Below are positions 1 through 8,542 of a stretch of DNA of 64,000 nucleotides, in pieces. This DNA is from Streptomyces sp. F63 (GTDB lineage: Bacteria > Actinomycetota > Actinomycetes > Streptomycetales > Streptomycetaceae). The number at the start of each line of letters is the position of its first letter. The stretch's first letter is position 1. A model generated the notes under the pieces. That model was given only the letters and a program-made list of their open reading frames with translations, was not told the origin of the DNA and did not search any database. The translations under genes and the position numbers were made by a program. The stretch lies in the NCBI RefSeq assembly GCF_018070345.1, contig NZ_JAGPXX010000018.1:56789-120788 (forward strand), written 5' to 3'.

Positions 1-386
1 AGGGCGTCCAGCAACCGGGCCCGGTGGTGGGGGTAGTTGGCGTGCGTGCGGACCCAGCCGTCGGCGGCCCGCCAGAACCCGGAGAGCGGCGCGAAGGTGA
101 CCGGCGCCCGGCCGTCGATCCGCAGATGCCGCTCGCTGACGAAGGCCGTGGCCACCGCCCCCTCGTGCACCCGCACCTCCGGCAGCGGGCGGGCGTTGCG
201 CGCCGCCAGCAGTTCGGCGGCGGCCAGCGAGCACACGCCCACCGTCGCCCGTGCCAGTTCCCGCACCGGCAGCCGGGCCGGCAACACGCCCTCCGCCCCG
301 GCGAACGAGACCCGTCCGGCCAGGTGCTCCGGGCCGCCGAGAGCGGCCCACGCGGACGCGGTCGTCGCGTCGACTTCCCTGTTCAT
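1..386 (-). CDS. CoA-transferase family III (CaiB/BaiF-like), N-terminal part only
   Basis: The frame opens with ATG at 386 and runs off the left edge with no stop, giving about 128 residues of the amino end. Visible stretches such as WAALGGPEHLAGRVSF and SGFWRAADGWVRTHANYPHH resemble family III CoA-transferases (CaiB/BaiF fold), which move CoA between carboxylic acids. The WVRTHANYPHHR segment matches the part of the fold just before the central domain. The catalytic Asp would lie outside the window, so activity cannot be judged. It is divergent from the small membrane-protein gene beginning at 598, leaving about 210 bp for promoters. The family call is by eye from the amino end alone. Confidence 0.7.
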   Translation of the reverse strand, partial: MNREVDATTASAWAALGGPEHLAGRVSFAGAEGVLPARLPVRELARATVGVCSLAAAELLAARNARPLPEVRVHEGAVATAFVSERHLRIDGRAPVTFAPLSGFWRAADGWVRTHANYPHHRARLLDA

Positions 387-597
387 CCGGCCATGGTGCC
401 GCAGAGGACCGGTCGGCCGGCCCCGCGGAGACGGACATCACGCCCGCGGTCCCGGATGCTCGCCACCGGCGACTTCCGGCCAACCCCCGTACACGCACGG
501 TACGAACGGGACGGCGGGGCAGACGGAACCGAACAGGCCGAAGAAGGCAAACAGGCCGAACAAGCCGCCCGGCGAGAAGCGGAAAGGGTGTGCGGCT

Positions 598-1224
598 GTG
601 CGGATCACGCGGACCACGCGGAAACTGACCCGACGACTCGAACAGCACCTCGGTGCCCAGGCCCTCCTCATCCTGCTGGTGGCGTGGCCCGCGCTCGCGC
701 TCGCCGGCCGGGAGTCCTGGTCCGGCTCCTTCGGGCGCGCCGTGCTGTTCACCGCCGTGGGCACAGCCGTGCTGGCGCTCGACCGGCGCCGCGAGAGCCG
801 GGCCGCCGGGCTGAGCGAGGCCGACACGGCGGACCTCGACCGGAAGCTCCGCCACGGTGAACTCCCCCCGCGCAGGCGGGAACGGGTGGCCATGTACCGG
901 CTGCTGGTCCACCGCCGCCACCGGATGCGCCACGCCTGGATCGCCCTGCCCGCCCTGGCCCTGGGCATCGCGACGGCGCTCGCCGTCATGGTCAGGGGAG
1001 CCGTGGGCGCGGGCCTGTTCCTGCTCACCGTCCTGCTGTCCGTCGCCGCCGTCGGCGCCTGGGGCAGCCGCCGCCGGCTCACCCGCCTCCGGCGCCTGGA
1101 GGAGTCCCTCGTCCGGGAGCGCGAACGGGAACGCGAACGGGAACGCGCACGGGAACGCGCGCGCGACCGCGCACGGCAGCACGCACGGCAGCGCGCCCGC
1201 GTCCGCCTCTCGGCGGGAGCCTGA
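598..1224 (+). CDS. Small membrane protein with Arg/Glu-repeat tail
   Basis: 208 residues. I chose GTG at 598 because GGAAAGGG (581-588) sits about 10 nt upstream; the open frame extends further left but has no coding character there. Two hydrophobic hairpins are visible, at about residues 21-60 and 113-150, separated by a charged, cytoplasm-like loop. This implies four membrane segments. The last ~40 residues are almost pure Arg/Glu/Ala (RERERERERERARERARDR), encoded by a 12-bp-type tandem repeat. I recognise no catalytic motif and assign no function. It may be a conserved hypothetical membrane protein of streptomycetes. Confidence 0.65.
   Translation: MRITRTTRKLTRRLEQHLGAQALLILLVAWPALALAGRESWSGSFGRAVLFTAVGTAVLALDRRRESRAAGLSEADTADLDRKLRHGELPPRRRERVAMYRLLVHRRHRMRHAWIALPALALGIATALAVMVRGAVGAGLFLLTVLLSVAAVGAWGSRRRLTRLRRLEESLVRERERERERERARERARDRARQHARQRARVRLSAGA
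1114..1200 (+). repeat. 12-bp-type tandem repeat in the 3' end of the membrane-protein gene
   Basis: Repeats of CGGGAACGCGAA and near variants encode the Arg-Glu-Arg-Glu tail. The array degrades to CGCGCACGG-type units towards 1200. Confidence 0.7.
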
Positions 1225-1357
1225 GGCCGGACCGGCCGTCCGGCCGCGGGCTTTCGTACGGTATCCGCGGCTGACCGCGCGACGGTGCACCGGCCATCCG
1301 TCGTCGCACCCCGCCACCGTTCACCCAGGCGCCGCACACTCGCGCTAGTGTGCGCGC

Positions 1358-2299
1358 GTGAGCCTTTCTGTCGTTTTAGGTTTCGGGCCCGCCGGAGCAG
1401 CCACCGCACGGCTGCTGGCCGGACAGGGGCATTCCGTACGTGTCATCACCAGGTCGGGCCGGCCTCCGGAACCCGGCATCGAGCACGTCGCGCTGGACGC
1501 GGCGGACAGCGAGCGGCTGACCGGCGCCGTGCGGGGCGCGGACGCGATCTACAGTTGTGCCGCACCGCCCTATCCACGCTGGACCCGTGACTGGCCGCCG
1601 CTGGCCTCCTCGGTCTGCGCGGCGGCCGAGGCGACCGGGGCGGTCCTGGTCATGCTGGGCAATCTCTACGGCTACGGCCCGGTGGACGGCCCCCTGACCG
1701 AGGACCTGCCGCTCGCCGCGACCGACCGCAAGGGGCGGGTGCGCGCCGCCGTCTGGGAGCAGGCGCGGAGCCTGCACGAGCAGGGCCGGATCCGGGCGGT
1801 GGAGCTGCGGTCCTCGGACTTCTTCGGGCCCGGCGTGACCGACGGCGGGCACCTGGCCGGGCGCGTCATGCCGCGGCTGCTGCGCGGCAAGCCGGTCTCC
1901 ACGCTCGGCGATCCGGACGCCCCGCACAGCTGGACCTACCTCTCCGACGTGGCCCGGGCGCTGGCCGAGGCCGCGGAGGAGGAGCGGGCCTGGGGGCGCG
2001 CCTGGCACGTTCCGACGGCGCCCCCGCAGTCCGTCCGGGAGATGGCCGGCCGCCTCGCCGACCGGGCCGGGACGGGCCCGGTCGCGGTGCGCGGCCTGCC
2101 GCCGGCGGTGCTGGGGATCGCGGCGGTCTTCTCCCCGCTGCTGCGCGAACTGAAGGAGATCCGCTACCAGTTCGACCGCCCGTTCGTCGTGGACTCCAGC
2201 GCCTGGGAGGCGGCGTTCACGGTACGGGCCACCCCCGTCGACGAGCAGGTCGGGGCGACGGTGGACTGGTGGCGCGAGCGGACGGCGGACGCCCGGTGA
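1358..2299 (+). CDS. NAD-dependent epimerase/dehydratase-type SDR protein
   Basis: 313 residues with a Rossmann dinucleotide-binding start (VVLGFGPAGAATARLL, GxGxxG-like at about residues 8-13). The pattern is that of extended SDR/atypical epimerases, including a MLGNLYGYGP segment in the middle and HSWTYLSDVARAL further on. It should reduce or epimerise a carbonyl or hydroxyl of an unknown substrate with NAD(P). GTG 1358 has no Shine-Dalgarno. A TAGTGT hexamer at 1346-1351 lies 6 nt upstream, so transcription may start at the codon (leaderless; inferred). Its TGA overlaps the ATG of the ketosynthase fusion (TGATG), so the two are translationally coupled. A role tailoring that enzyme's ketone product is plausible but unproven. 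Confidence 0.75.
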   Translation: MSLSVVLGFGPAGAATARLLAGQGHSVRVITRSGRPPEPGIEHVALDAADSERLTGAVRGADAIYSCAAPPYPRWTRDWPPLASSVCAAAEATGAVLVMLGNLYGYGPVDGPLTEDLPLAATDRKGRVRAAVWEQARSLHEQGRIRAVELRSSDFFGPGVTDGGHLAGRVMPRLLRGKPVSTLGDPDAPHSWTYLSDVARALAEAAEEERAWGRAWHVPTAPPQSVREMAGRLADRAGTGPVAVRGLPPAVLGIAAVFSPLLRELKEIRYQFDRPFVVDSSAWEAAFTVRATPVDEQVGATVDWWRERTADAR

Positions 2300-5200
2300 T
2301 GCCGGTGGCAGCGAAGGAACCCCCGGTGCACTTAACCGGAGCGAGACGCGAGGACATCGCGATCGTCGGGATGGCCTGCCGGTTCCCGGGGGCCCGGAAC
2401 GTGACCGAGTACGAGCGGCTCCTCATGGACCCCCGGGCCCAGTTCTCCGCCGTTCCCGACGCGCGATGGCGCGCCGCCGCCCTTCTCGGCGAGGACTTCC
2501 GCGACACGTCCTCCGCCTACACGGACACCATGGCGCTGCTGCCGGACGTGGGCCACTTCGACGCCGCGCACTACGGCATCCCGCCGCGGCGGGCCAAGGC
2601 GATGGACCCCCAGCACCGGCTGCTCATCGACCTCGCCCGGGAGGCCGTCCAGGACGCCGGTTGGGAGGCCGGGGGCTTCGACCGCGAGGAGACCTCGGTG
2701 ATCACGGCGCTCACCGAGAGCGGCTACCGCGCGCTCAGCACCCTGCGGATCCGGATGCGCCAGCTGGCCGGCGGCGAGTTCGGGGCGCCCGCCACCGACC
2801 CCGGCTGGCCGGAGACGGTCCGCGCGGTCGGCGGCCTGCACGGCACCTCCGCGGCCGGGCTCCTGCTCAACATGGGCCCGAACACGATCAGTTCCGTCTT
2901 CGATCTGCACGGCGAGAGCTATGCGCTGGACTCGGCGTGCTCCGGCGGCCTCATGGCCGTGGCCAACGCCGTGTTCGCGCTGCGCGCCGGCCGGTGCCGC
3001 ATCGCCCTCGCGGGCGGGGCCCAGCTGCACATCACCCCCGACCTGCTGGTGGGGCTGTGCCGGATCGGCGCCATCTCGCGCACCGGCCGGTGCCTGCCGT
3101 TCGGCGCGGACGCCGACGGCTTCGTCCTGGGAGAGGGCGCCGGGGTCCTGGTGCTGCGGCCACTGGCCGACGCGCTCGCGGCCGGCGACCGGGTCTACGC
3201 GGTGATCCGGGGCGTCGGCACGGCCAACGACGGCACCGTCCAGGGCGGCATGCACCCCGAGGCGGCCGGCCAGCTCCGGGCGCTGCGCCGGGCCTACCGC
3301 GACGCGGACCTGTCCCCGGACGCGGTGGACTACCTGGAGGCGCACGGCACCGGTACCACGGTCGGCGACCCGGTCGAGGTCGGGGTCCTGCGCGAACTGC
3401 GCGGGGAGGGCGGCGTGCCCGCCTACCTCGGGGCGGTCAAGGCGGTGGTCGGGCACGCGCTCAACGCCGCCGGGATCGCCGGGCTCGTCAAGACCGTCCT
3501 GGCCGTGCACCGCGGGGTGATACCGCCGCAGCCGGAGTTCGGCCTGGCCGACCGCGCCGGGCTCGACGCCGCGCGGCTGACCGTCCCGGTGGAGCCCGTC
3601 CCGTGGCCGGAGCGGGCGCCCCGGCAGCCGCGCCGGGCGGGGGTGAGCGCCTTCGGCTTCGGCGGCACCGGGGTCCATCTGGTGGTGGAGGAGTGCACCA
3701 CGGCGGCGGCCCGCCCGGCATCCGGCGAGGGTCCGCACCTTCTGGTGCTCAGCGCCCGGGACCGCGCCGGACTCGCCCGCCACGCGCGGGAGCTGGCGCA
3801 CACCCTCGACGGCGACCGGCCGCCACCGGCCGGGGTGGCGGACACCCTGGCCCGCCGGACCCTCTTCGCGGAACGGCTGGCCGTGGTGGCGGAGGACACC
3901 GCGGACGCCGTCACCAAGCTCACCGCGGCGGCCGGGGCGGTGGCGGCGGGACGGACCGGGAAGCTGGGTCCGGGACAGGTGGCCGGCACGGCACGGCTCG
4001 CCGCCGGCGAACTGCCCGAGGTGGCCGTGCCGGCACCGGGCTCGCTGTCCGCCGAGGCGCGCGGGGCGGTGCTGGCGCGGCTCGCGGAGCGCGTGGCCGC
4101 CGGCGCGGGCCTCCGCCCGGCCGGGCAGCGCATACCCCCGTGCACCCTGCCCCCGAGCCCGCTCGCCCCGCGCCACCACTGGGTGGTGGACGAGACGGCC
4201 CGCGGGGACGGGGGCCACGGGAACCGGCCCCCCGCCGCCGGGGCGGTGAACGGGGCCGCCCCCGCGGCCGGGGCGGCGGGGGAGGAGCGGCCCGCCCCGC
4301 CGGCCCCGCCCGACGGGGCGCCCACCGACGGGGCGCTCACCGACGGGGTGCCTCCCGCCGACGCGTCCACCGCGGCGGCGTCCCTCGTCTTCGAGGAGGT
4401 GTCGCGCACCGGCGTCTTCCCGCTCTCCGACCTGACCGAGCGGACGGTGCTGGTGACCGACCTGGGCTTCGACTCCCTGATGCTGCAGGAGCTGGAGTCC
4501 GGCATCGGCAAGCGGATACCGGGCTTCCACACCGACGAGATCTTCTCGCGCGACCTCACCATCGAGCGGCTGATCGCACTGGTCGCCCCGCACGTCTCCC
4601 GCCCGCCCGCTCCCGGCGGTGCCCTGCCCCCGGAGGCGGGCGCCGACCCGGTCGCGGGCACCGTGTGCGTCGACGACTTCCCCGAGGTACGGCAGTTCGA
4701 GGAGCGCCTGAGCACGATCACCGGCAGCGGCGCGGACTTCCCGTACTTCCGCGTCCACCAGGGCACCATCCGCGACACGACCGTGATCGGCGACCGCGAG
4801 TACCTGTCCTTCGGCAGCTACAACTACCTCGGCCTGTCCGGCCATCCGGCGGTCCGCGAGGCCGCGCACCGGGCGGTGGAGCGGTACGGGACCTCCGTCT
4901 CCGCGAGCCGCGTGCTCTCCGGTGAGCGGGACCTGACCGTCGCGCTGGAACGGGCGCTCGCCGGCTTCCTCGGCGTCCCGGACTGCCTGGCGCTGGTGAG
5001 CGGCCACGCCACCAACGTCACCGCGATAGGGCACCTCATCGGCGCGGGGGACCTCGTGGTGCACGACGAACTCGCCCACGACAGCATCCTGCAGGGCTGC
5101 GTTCTGTCCGGCGCGGCGCGGCGCCCGTTCCCCCACAACGACACCGGCCGGCTGGACCACCTGCTGCGGCTCAACCGGCCCCGCTTCCGGCGGGTGCTCA

Positions 5201-5862
5201 TCGTGGTCGAGGGCGCCTACAGCATGGACGGCGACCTGGCCGACCTGCCGGCCGTCATCGAACTGAAGAAGCGCTACGGCGCCCTGCTGATGGTGGACGA
5301 GGCGCACAGCATCGGCACCGTGGGGGAAAGCGGGCGCGGCGTGGGCGAGTTCTTCGGCGTCGACCGGTCCGATGTGGATCTGTGGATGGGCACCCTCTCC
5401 AAGGCGTTCGCGAGCTGCGGCGGTTACCTCGGCGGCTCGGCCCGGACGGTGCGGTGGCTGCGGCACACGCTGCCCGGCTTCGTCTACAGCGTGGGCCTGA
5501 CCCCGGCCAACGCGGCCGCCGCGCTGGCCGCCACCGAGCTGATCGACGCCGAACCGCACCGGGTGCGGGCTCTGCAGCGCAACGCCGAGCTGTTCCTCGG
5601 CCTGGCCGCCTCGGCCGGCCTGGCGACGGGCTCCAGCGCCCACACGCCCATCGTGCCGTGCGTCCTCGGCGATTCGGCGAGGACGCTGCGCGTCGCGGAC
5701 CGGCTGTTCGACCGGGGTGTCGTCGCCGATCCGATCTTCCACCCCGCCGTGGAGGAGGGGCTCGCCCGGCTGCGGTTCTTCGTCACCGGCGAGCATCGCG
5801 AGGACGACATCCGGCGGGCCGTGTCGGTCCTGGCCGAGGAGGTGGCGGCCACCGGGCGGTGA
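2299..5862 (+). CDS. Ketosynthase-ACP-alpha-oxoamine synthase fusion (AT-less PKS)
   Basis: 1187 residues starting at ATG 2299; a longer in-frame start lies inside the upstream gene. Residues ~18-455 form a ketosynthase with Cys214 in SACSGG, His349 in EAHGTGT and His386 in VVGHALNAAG, so the catalytic triad is intact. Residues ~480-640 look like a decayed KS-AT linker with no acyltransferase GHSxG motif. An acyl carrier domain follows (LGFDSL, attachment Ser726). Residues ~790-1187 are a PLP-dependent alpha-oxoamine synthase (BioF/serine palmitoyltransferase fold) with DEAHSIG and TLSKAF (Lys1035). Family knowledge: such domains join an acyl thioester to an amino acid with loss of CO2, giving an alpha-aminoketone. 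The substrates are unknown and malonyl loading would have to occur in trans. It converges on the ImmA/IrrE gene with only 10 bp between. Confidence 0.9.
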   Translation: MPVAAKEPPVHLTGARREDIAIVGMACRFPGARNVTEYERLLMDPRAQFSAVPDARWRAAALLGEDFRDTSSAYTDTMALLPDVGHFDAAHYGIPPRRAKAMDPQHRLLIDLAREAVQDAGWEAGGFDREETSVITALTESGYRALSTLRIRMRQLAGGEFGAPATDPGWPETVRAVGGLHGTSAAGLLLNMGPNTISSVFDLHGESYALDSACSGGLMAVANAVFALRAGRCRIALAGGAQLHITPDLLVGLCRIGAISRTGRCLPFGADADGFVLGEGAGVLVLRPLADALAAGDRVYAVIRGVGTANDGTVQGGMHPEAAGQLRALRRAYRDADLSPDAVDYLEAHGTGTTVGDPVEVGVLRELRGEGGVPAYLGAVKAVVGHALNAAGIAGLVKTVLAVHRGVIPPQPEFGLADRAGLDAARLTVPVEPVPWPERAPRQPRRAGVSAFGFGGTGVHLVVEECTTAAARPASGEGPHLLVLSARDRAGLARHARELAHTLDGDRPPPAGVADTLARRTLFAERLAVVAEDTADAVTKLTAAAGAVAAGRTGKLGPGQVAGTARLAAGELPEVAVPAPGSLSAEARGAVLARLAERVAAGAGLRPAGQRIPPCTLPPSPLAPRHHWVVDETARGDGGHGNRPPAAGAVNGAAPAAGAAGEERPAPPAPPDGAPTDGALTDGVPPADASTAAASLVFEEVSRTGVFPLSDLTERTVLVTDLGFDSLMLQELESGIGKRIPGFHTDEIFSRDLTIERLIALVAPHVSRPPAPGGALPPEAGADPVAGTVCVDDFPEVRQFEERLSTITGSGADFPYFRVHQGTIRDTTVIGDREYLSFGSYNYLGLSGHPAVREAAHRAVERYGTSVSASRVLSGERDLTVALERALAGFLGVPDCLALVSGHATNVTAIGHLIGAGDLVVHDELAHDSILQGCVLSGAARRPFPHNDTGRLDHLLRLNRPRFRRVLIVVEGAYSMDGDLADLPAVIELKKRYGALLMVDEAHSIGTVGESGRGVGEFFGVDRSDVDLWMGTLSKAFASCGGYLGGSARTVRWLRHTLPGFVYSVGLTPANAAAALAATELIDAEPHRVRALQRNAELFLGLAASAGLATGSSAHTPIVPCVLGDSARTLRVADRLFDRGVVADPIFHPAVEEGLARLRFFVTGEHREDDIRRAVSVLAEEVAATGR

Positions 5863-5872
5863 GGACGTCATC

Positions 5873-6466
5873 TCAGAACAGCGTGCGTTCTATCCGGTTG
5901 AGCGTGGCGTTCTCCCCCGGTGCCCCGCCCTCTCCGGCGTCACCCGCGTCACCGGGCGGGGCCTGGGGCGCGCCGCGCCGTTCCCTGCCGCCGGCCAGCC
6001 GCTGGGAGAGCAGATAGGCGATGATCTCCGCCTCCTGCTCCTGGACGTCGTCGTAGGTCGCGCGCAGCAGCATGTCGCGCACGAGGTCGGGGTCGAGGTT
6101 GGGGAAGAGGAGGCGGGCGCTCGCCTCGTCCAGCCAACCCGCCCCGCGATGGCAGCAGATGATGTGCCCCAGCTCATGCAAGATGATGTGCTCCCGATGC
6201 GCGCTGGTCGTGTTGGCGTCGTAGAAGATGAGGTCCTCGTCGCGTGCGGCGACCCACATGCCGCACGGGTGCGTCGCGGGCATCTGCATCGGGACCACCG
6301 TGATGGGACGGTTCCGGACCTCGCCGAGGTGGCGGCAGAGTTCGGCCACATCGGCGACCTTCGGCAGATCCAGTTCGGCGATCCGGCGCGCACCGGCCTT
6401 GCGGAGCCTCTTGAGCCGGCTGCGGCGGTCCTGGTCGGCCGGCTGCCCCTTTCTGACCCCTCTCAC
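5873..6466 (-). CDS. ImmA/IrrE family metallopeptidase
   Basis: 197 residues from GTG 6466 (GAGGGG about 11 nt upstream). The zinc-peptidase motif HELGH is at residues 97-101, in an IILHELGHIICCH context, with a downstream EAEIIAYLL helix typical of the family. ImmA/IrrE proteases commonly cleave or inactivate a partner XRE repressor in response to a signal (as in ICEBs1 ImmA/ImmR and Deinococcus IrrE/DdrO). Here the partner XRE gene lies immediately upstream, 13 bp away, probably co-transcribed. The C-terminal ~35 residues are Gly/Pro/Ala-rich and probably disordered. The family is certain; the signal and target are inferred. Confidence 0.85.
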   Translation of the reverse strand: MRGVRKGQPADQDRRSRLKRLRKAGARRIAELDLPKVADVAELCRHLGEVRNRPITVVPMQMPATHPCGMWVAARDEDLIFYDANTTSAHREHIILHELGHIICCHRGAGWLDEASARLLFPNLDPDLVRDMLLRATYDDVQEQEAEIIAYLLSQRLAGGRERRGAPQAPPGDAGDAGEGGAPGENATLNRIERTLF

Positions 6467-6479
6467 CGGTCCGTGCCCC

Positions 6480-6962
6480 TCACGCCCGCTCCGAGGGGCC
6501 GGGGCGGGGGCCGGGCTCCGGCTCGGGGCCGGGCTCGGGGTCGGTGACGGGCGGCAGGCCCTGCAGCTGCCGGTACTGGTCCATGATGGCCGTGATGGCC
6601 TGGAGGTTCTCCTTCTTCATCCCGGCAGCCCGCATCGCCACGGAGCGGACTCCCGCCTGCCGCAGTGCCTCGATGGCGGCGACCTCGCTGAGCACCGACT
6701 CGGCCACCTCGTCGTCGAAGAAGTAGGCCACCGAGACGCCGAAGAAGCGCGCCAGAGCGGCCAGCAGGTCCGGGGAGGGGTTGGAGCGCTTGCCCGTCCG
6801 CAACTGCGACAGATACACGCCGCCGGCCCTGAGGTCGGGGTTGGCCCGCTTCAGCTCCTCCGCCACCTCGGCATTGGTCCAGTGCCTGCCCTTGGGGCGC
6901 ACCGTTTTGAAGAGCTGGTCCAGACGCACTGCCAGCACGGGCCGGTCGTCAGTGTCGGACAT
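6480..6962 (-). CDS. XRE-family transcriptional regulator paired with ImmA/IrrE
   Basis: 160 residues from ATG 6962, with AGGAGGGAG (complement of 6971-6979) as a strong ribosome site. The helix-turn-helix covers about residues 25-80 (TNAEVAEELKR ... YLSQLRTGKRSNPSPDLL) with the long loop seen in actinobacterial EspR-like XRE proteins. SVAYFFDDE follows and the tail is Pro/Glu repeats. It is probably a repressor relieved by the adjacent metallopeptidase. Its upstream region carries inverted repeats that could be its own operator. Expressed with the ImmA/IrrE gene and divergent in function from the convergent PKS gene; regulation of the latter is only a hypothesis. Confidence 0.8.
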   Translation of the reverse strand: MSDTDDRPVLAVRLDQLFKTVRPKGRHWTNAEVAEELKRANPDLRAGGVYLSQLRTGKRSNPSPDLLAALARFFGVSVAYFFDDEVAESVLSEVAAIEALRQAGVRSVAMRAAGMKKENLQAITAIMDQYRQLQGLPPVTDPEPGPEPEPGPRPGPSERA

Positions 6963-7310
6963 CGAAGAATCTCCCTCCTGCCACCTCCTCGGACGTGCTC
7001 TCAGCTATCCGTCAGTTTTCCAGATTAGCGGTCAGTTGACAATCTGACGAGACTGCGCCAACGTGGACCCCGGCCGATAGCTGCCAGCTAACTCGCTTAC
7101 GGGGGAAGTGAGTTGTTGGACTGTCGGGCCGGCCTGGCCCGCGCTCGGGGGATCGAGCCGGGCCGGGCCGGGCAGGACGCACCTGCCCGCTCCGGAGAAA
7201 GCACGGGGGACCACGGGGGAAGCGGGGGAGGCCCGCCCGGTCTGCAGGGGGCAAACCGGGCGGGTCCCCACCCGCGAGCGGCCGCGAGCACCCTCAGGCC
7301 CCAGGCCCCG
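6963..7310. promoter_or_regulatory. Control region upstream of the XRE-ImmA pair
   Basis: 348 bp without a gene. The part next to the XRE start (about 7000-7110) is markedly richer in A/T than its surroundings. It holds inverted repeats: GTCAG/CTGAC at 7031-7035 and 7044-7048, and AACTCGCTT/AAGTGAGTT at 7090-7098 and 7106-7114 (one mismatch, 7-bp spacer). These are reasonable operator candidates for the XRE protein. The distal part holds the terminator of the membrane-protein gene. Confidence 0.45.
7232..7264 (-). terminator. Hairpin after the MAB_1171c-type gene
   Basis: Perfect 10-bp stem CCCGCCCGGT/ACCGGGCGGG (7232-7241 and 7255-7264) with a 13-nt loop, 47 bp past the stop of the gene ending at 7311. 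It separates that gene from the XRE-ImmA unit. Confidence 0.55.
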
Positions 7311-8471
7311 TCAACTCGTCTTCCCCAGCCTGCGATAGGCCGACGCGACCTTGGTGAGCCAGACCACCTCGGCGGTGAGATTGTCCGTGTCGCGGTCCTC
7401 GAAGTCGCCGCCGGTGTCCTTGTTGTCATCGGGGATGGTGCCGGTGCGCTTGGCCCGCAGAGCCTGCCGGATCTGCGCCGCCTCGGCGAAGGCCTGCCGG
7501 GACTCCTCACTCGCCCCGGAGCCCGTCCCGTCCGCGCCGCCGGACGTGCGCTCGATATAGGGGCGCAGATCACGCCAGCCGTCGCGGATCTCGATGACCC
7601 GCCGGTGGAGCCGGTAGTTGAGGTCGGAGACCGAGGCGGCCCCGGACGGCTCCAGCACGATGTCCGGCGAGGACTCGTACAGGTCCCGCCAGAGCGGGTA
7701 GAGCGCCCGGTACGACCGGTAACTCCGCGCCCACTCCACGAGCCTGGCCACCGAGCCGCCCCAGGACGGGACGGTCAGGCTGAGGGAGAGGACGACGATG
7801 CCCGCCGCGCTGAAGACATTGGAGGCGAGCTGCCAGACGCCGATGTCGATCCCGCTCGCGGCGGTGAGGATGTTGACCGTCCTGGCGCAGCAGTAGAGGA
7901 AGAGGATCACCGCGGCGACCCGGAGCATCCGCAGGGCCTGCCGCAGCGAGTCGTTGTCCGTCATCCGGGCGTAGCGGCCGCACTGGCGGAAGATGGTGAC
8001 GCACGGAATCGCCTGGGAGACGATGAAGAACAGCAGGTAGGTGAGCACCAGCGGCCGGCCGCTGCCGGTGTTGAAGTCCGCCGCCGGCCGGCCGGGGCCG
8101 TCCGCGACGAAGAACAGCGCGATCAGCAGCGCGTTGAGGGCGACACCGGCCGCCAGCCAGGAGCGTGTCTTCCAGACCGCCTCCTCGGCGTCCGTCGCCC
8201 AGCGCAGCAGGATGATCTGCGCGCTGACGCAGAAGGCCACCGCCGACACGTGCATCACCAGGATGGCGAGGTTGCCGACGCCCAGGAAGCTGTCGCTCCC
8301 CATGGCGACGGCGCCCATCGTGAAGGTGAGGCACTGGAGCAGCAGCGTGACCACCAGTGTGCGGTACGCGAGGTCCCGCCAGCTGCGCCGTACCTGCAAC
8401 AGCCGGTAGACGAGCGCGGCGTAGGACGAGAGCGCCGCGATGGCGAAACAGAGGGTTCTGATGCTGTTCAC
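7311..8471 (-). CDS. MAB_1171c family membrane protein (DUF6545-type C-terminus)
   Basis: 386 residues from GTG 8471, with GGGGGAT just upstream. A longer open frame reaches into the next gene and was rejected. About seven hydrophobic helices occupy residues 1-235. A cytoplasmic tail follows with SYRALYPLWRDLYESSPDI and LNYRLHRRVIEIRDGWRDL, which is the hallmark I know from proteins annotated as MAB_1171c family putative transporters. The seven-helix-plus-soluble-tail layout would equally suit a membrane sensor. In actinomycetes these genes recur beside XRE and ImmA/IrrE-type genes, as here. Substrate or ligand is unknown. Confidence 0.75.
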   Translation of the reverse strand: MNSIRTLCFAIAALSSYAALVYRLLQVRRSWRDLAYRTLVVTLLLQCLTFTMGAVAMGSDSFLGVGNLAILVMHVSAVAFCVSAQIILLRWATDAEEAVWKTRSWLAAGVALNALLIALFFVADGPGRPAADFNTGSGRPLVLTYLLFFIVSQAIPCVTIFRQCGRYARMTDNDSLRQALRMLRVAAVILFLYCCARTVNILTAASGIDIGVWQLASNVFSAAGIVVLSLSLTVPSWGGSVARLVEWARSYRSYRALYPLWRDLYESSPDIVLEPSGAASVSDLNYRLHRRVIEIRDGWRDLRPYIERTSGGADGTGSGASEESRQAFAEAAQIRQALRAKRTGTIPDDNKDTGGDFEDRDTDNLTAEVVWLTKVASAYRRLGKTS

Positions 8472-8542
8472 GTCTGGCCTGATCCCCCGGTTGGTGCCGC
8501 GCGGGTGCGCGGACGGACTGATCGGACGGCTGGACGGACGGT

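Noticed and set aside
2332..5871. Very long open frame on the minus strand opposite the KS-ACP-AOS gene
   Set aside because: Composition is that of a GC-driven shadow. The plus strand has full PKS/AOS domain similarity and the minus translation shows no motif.
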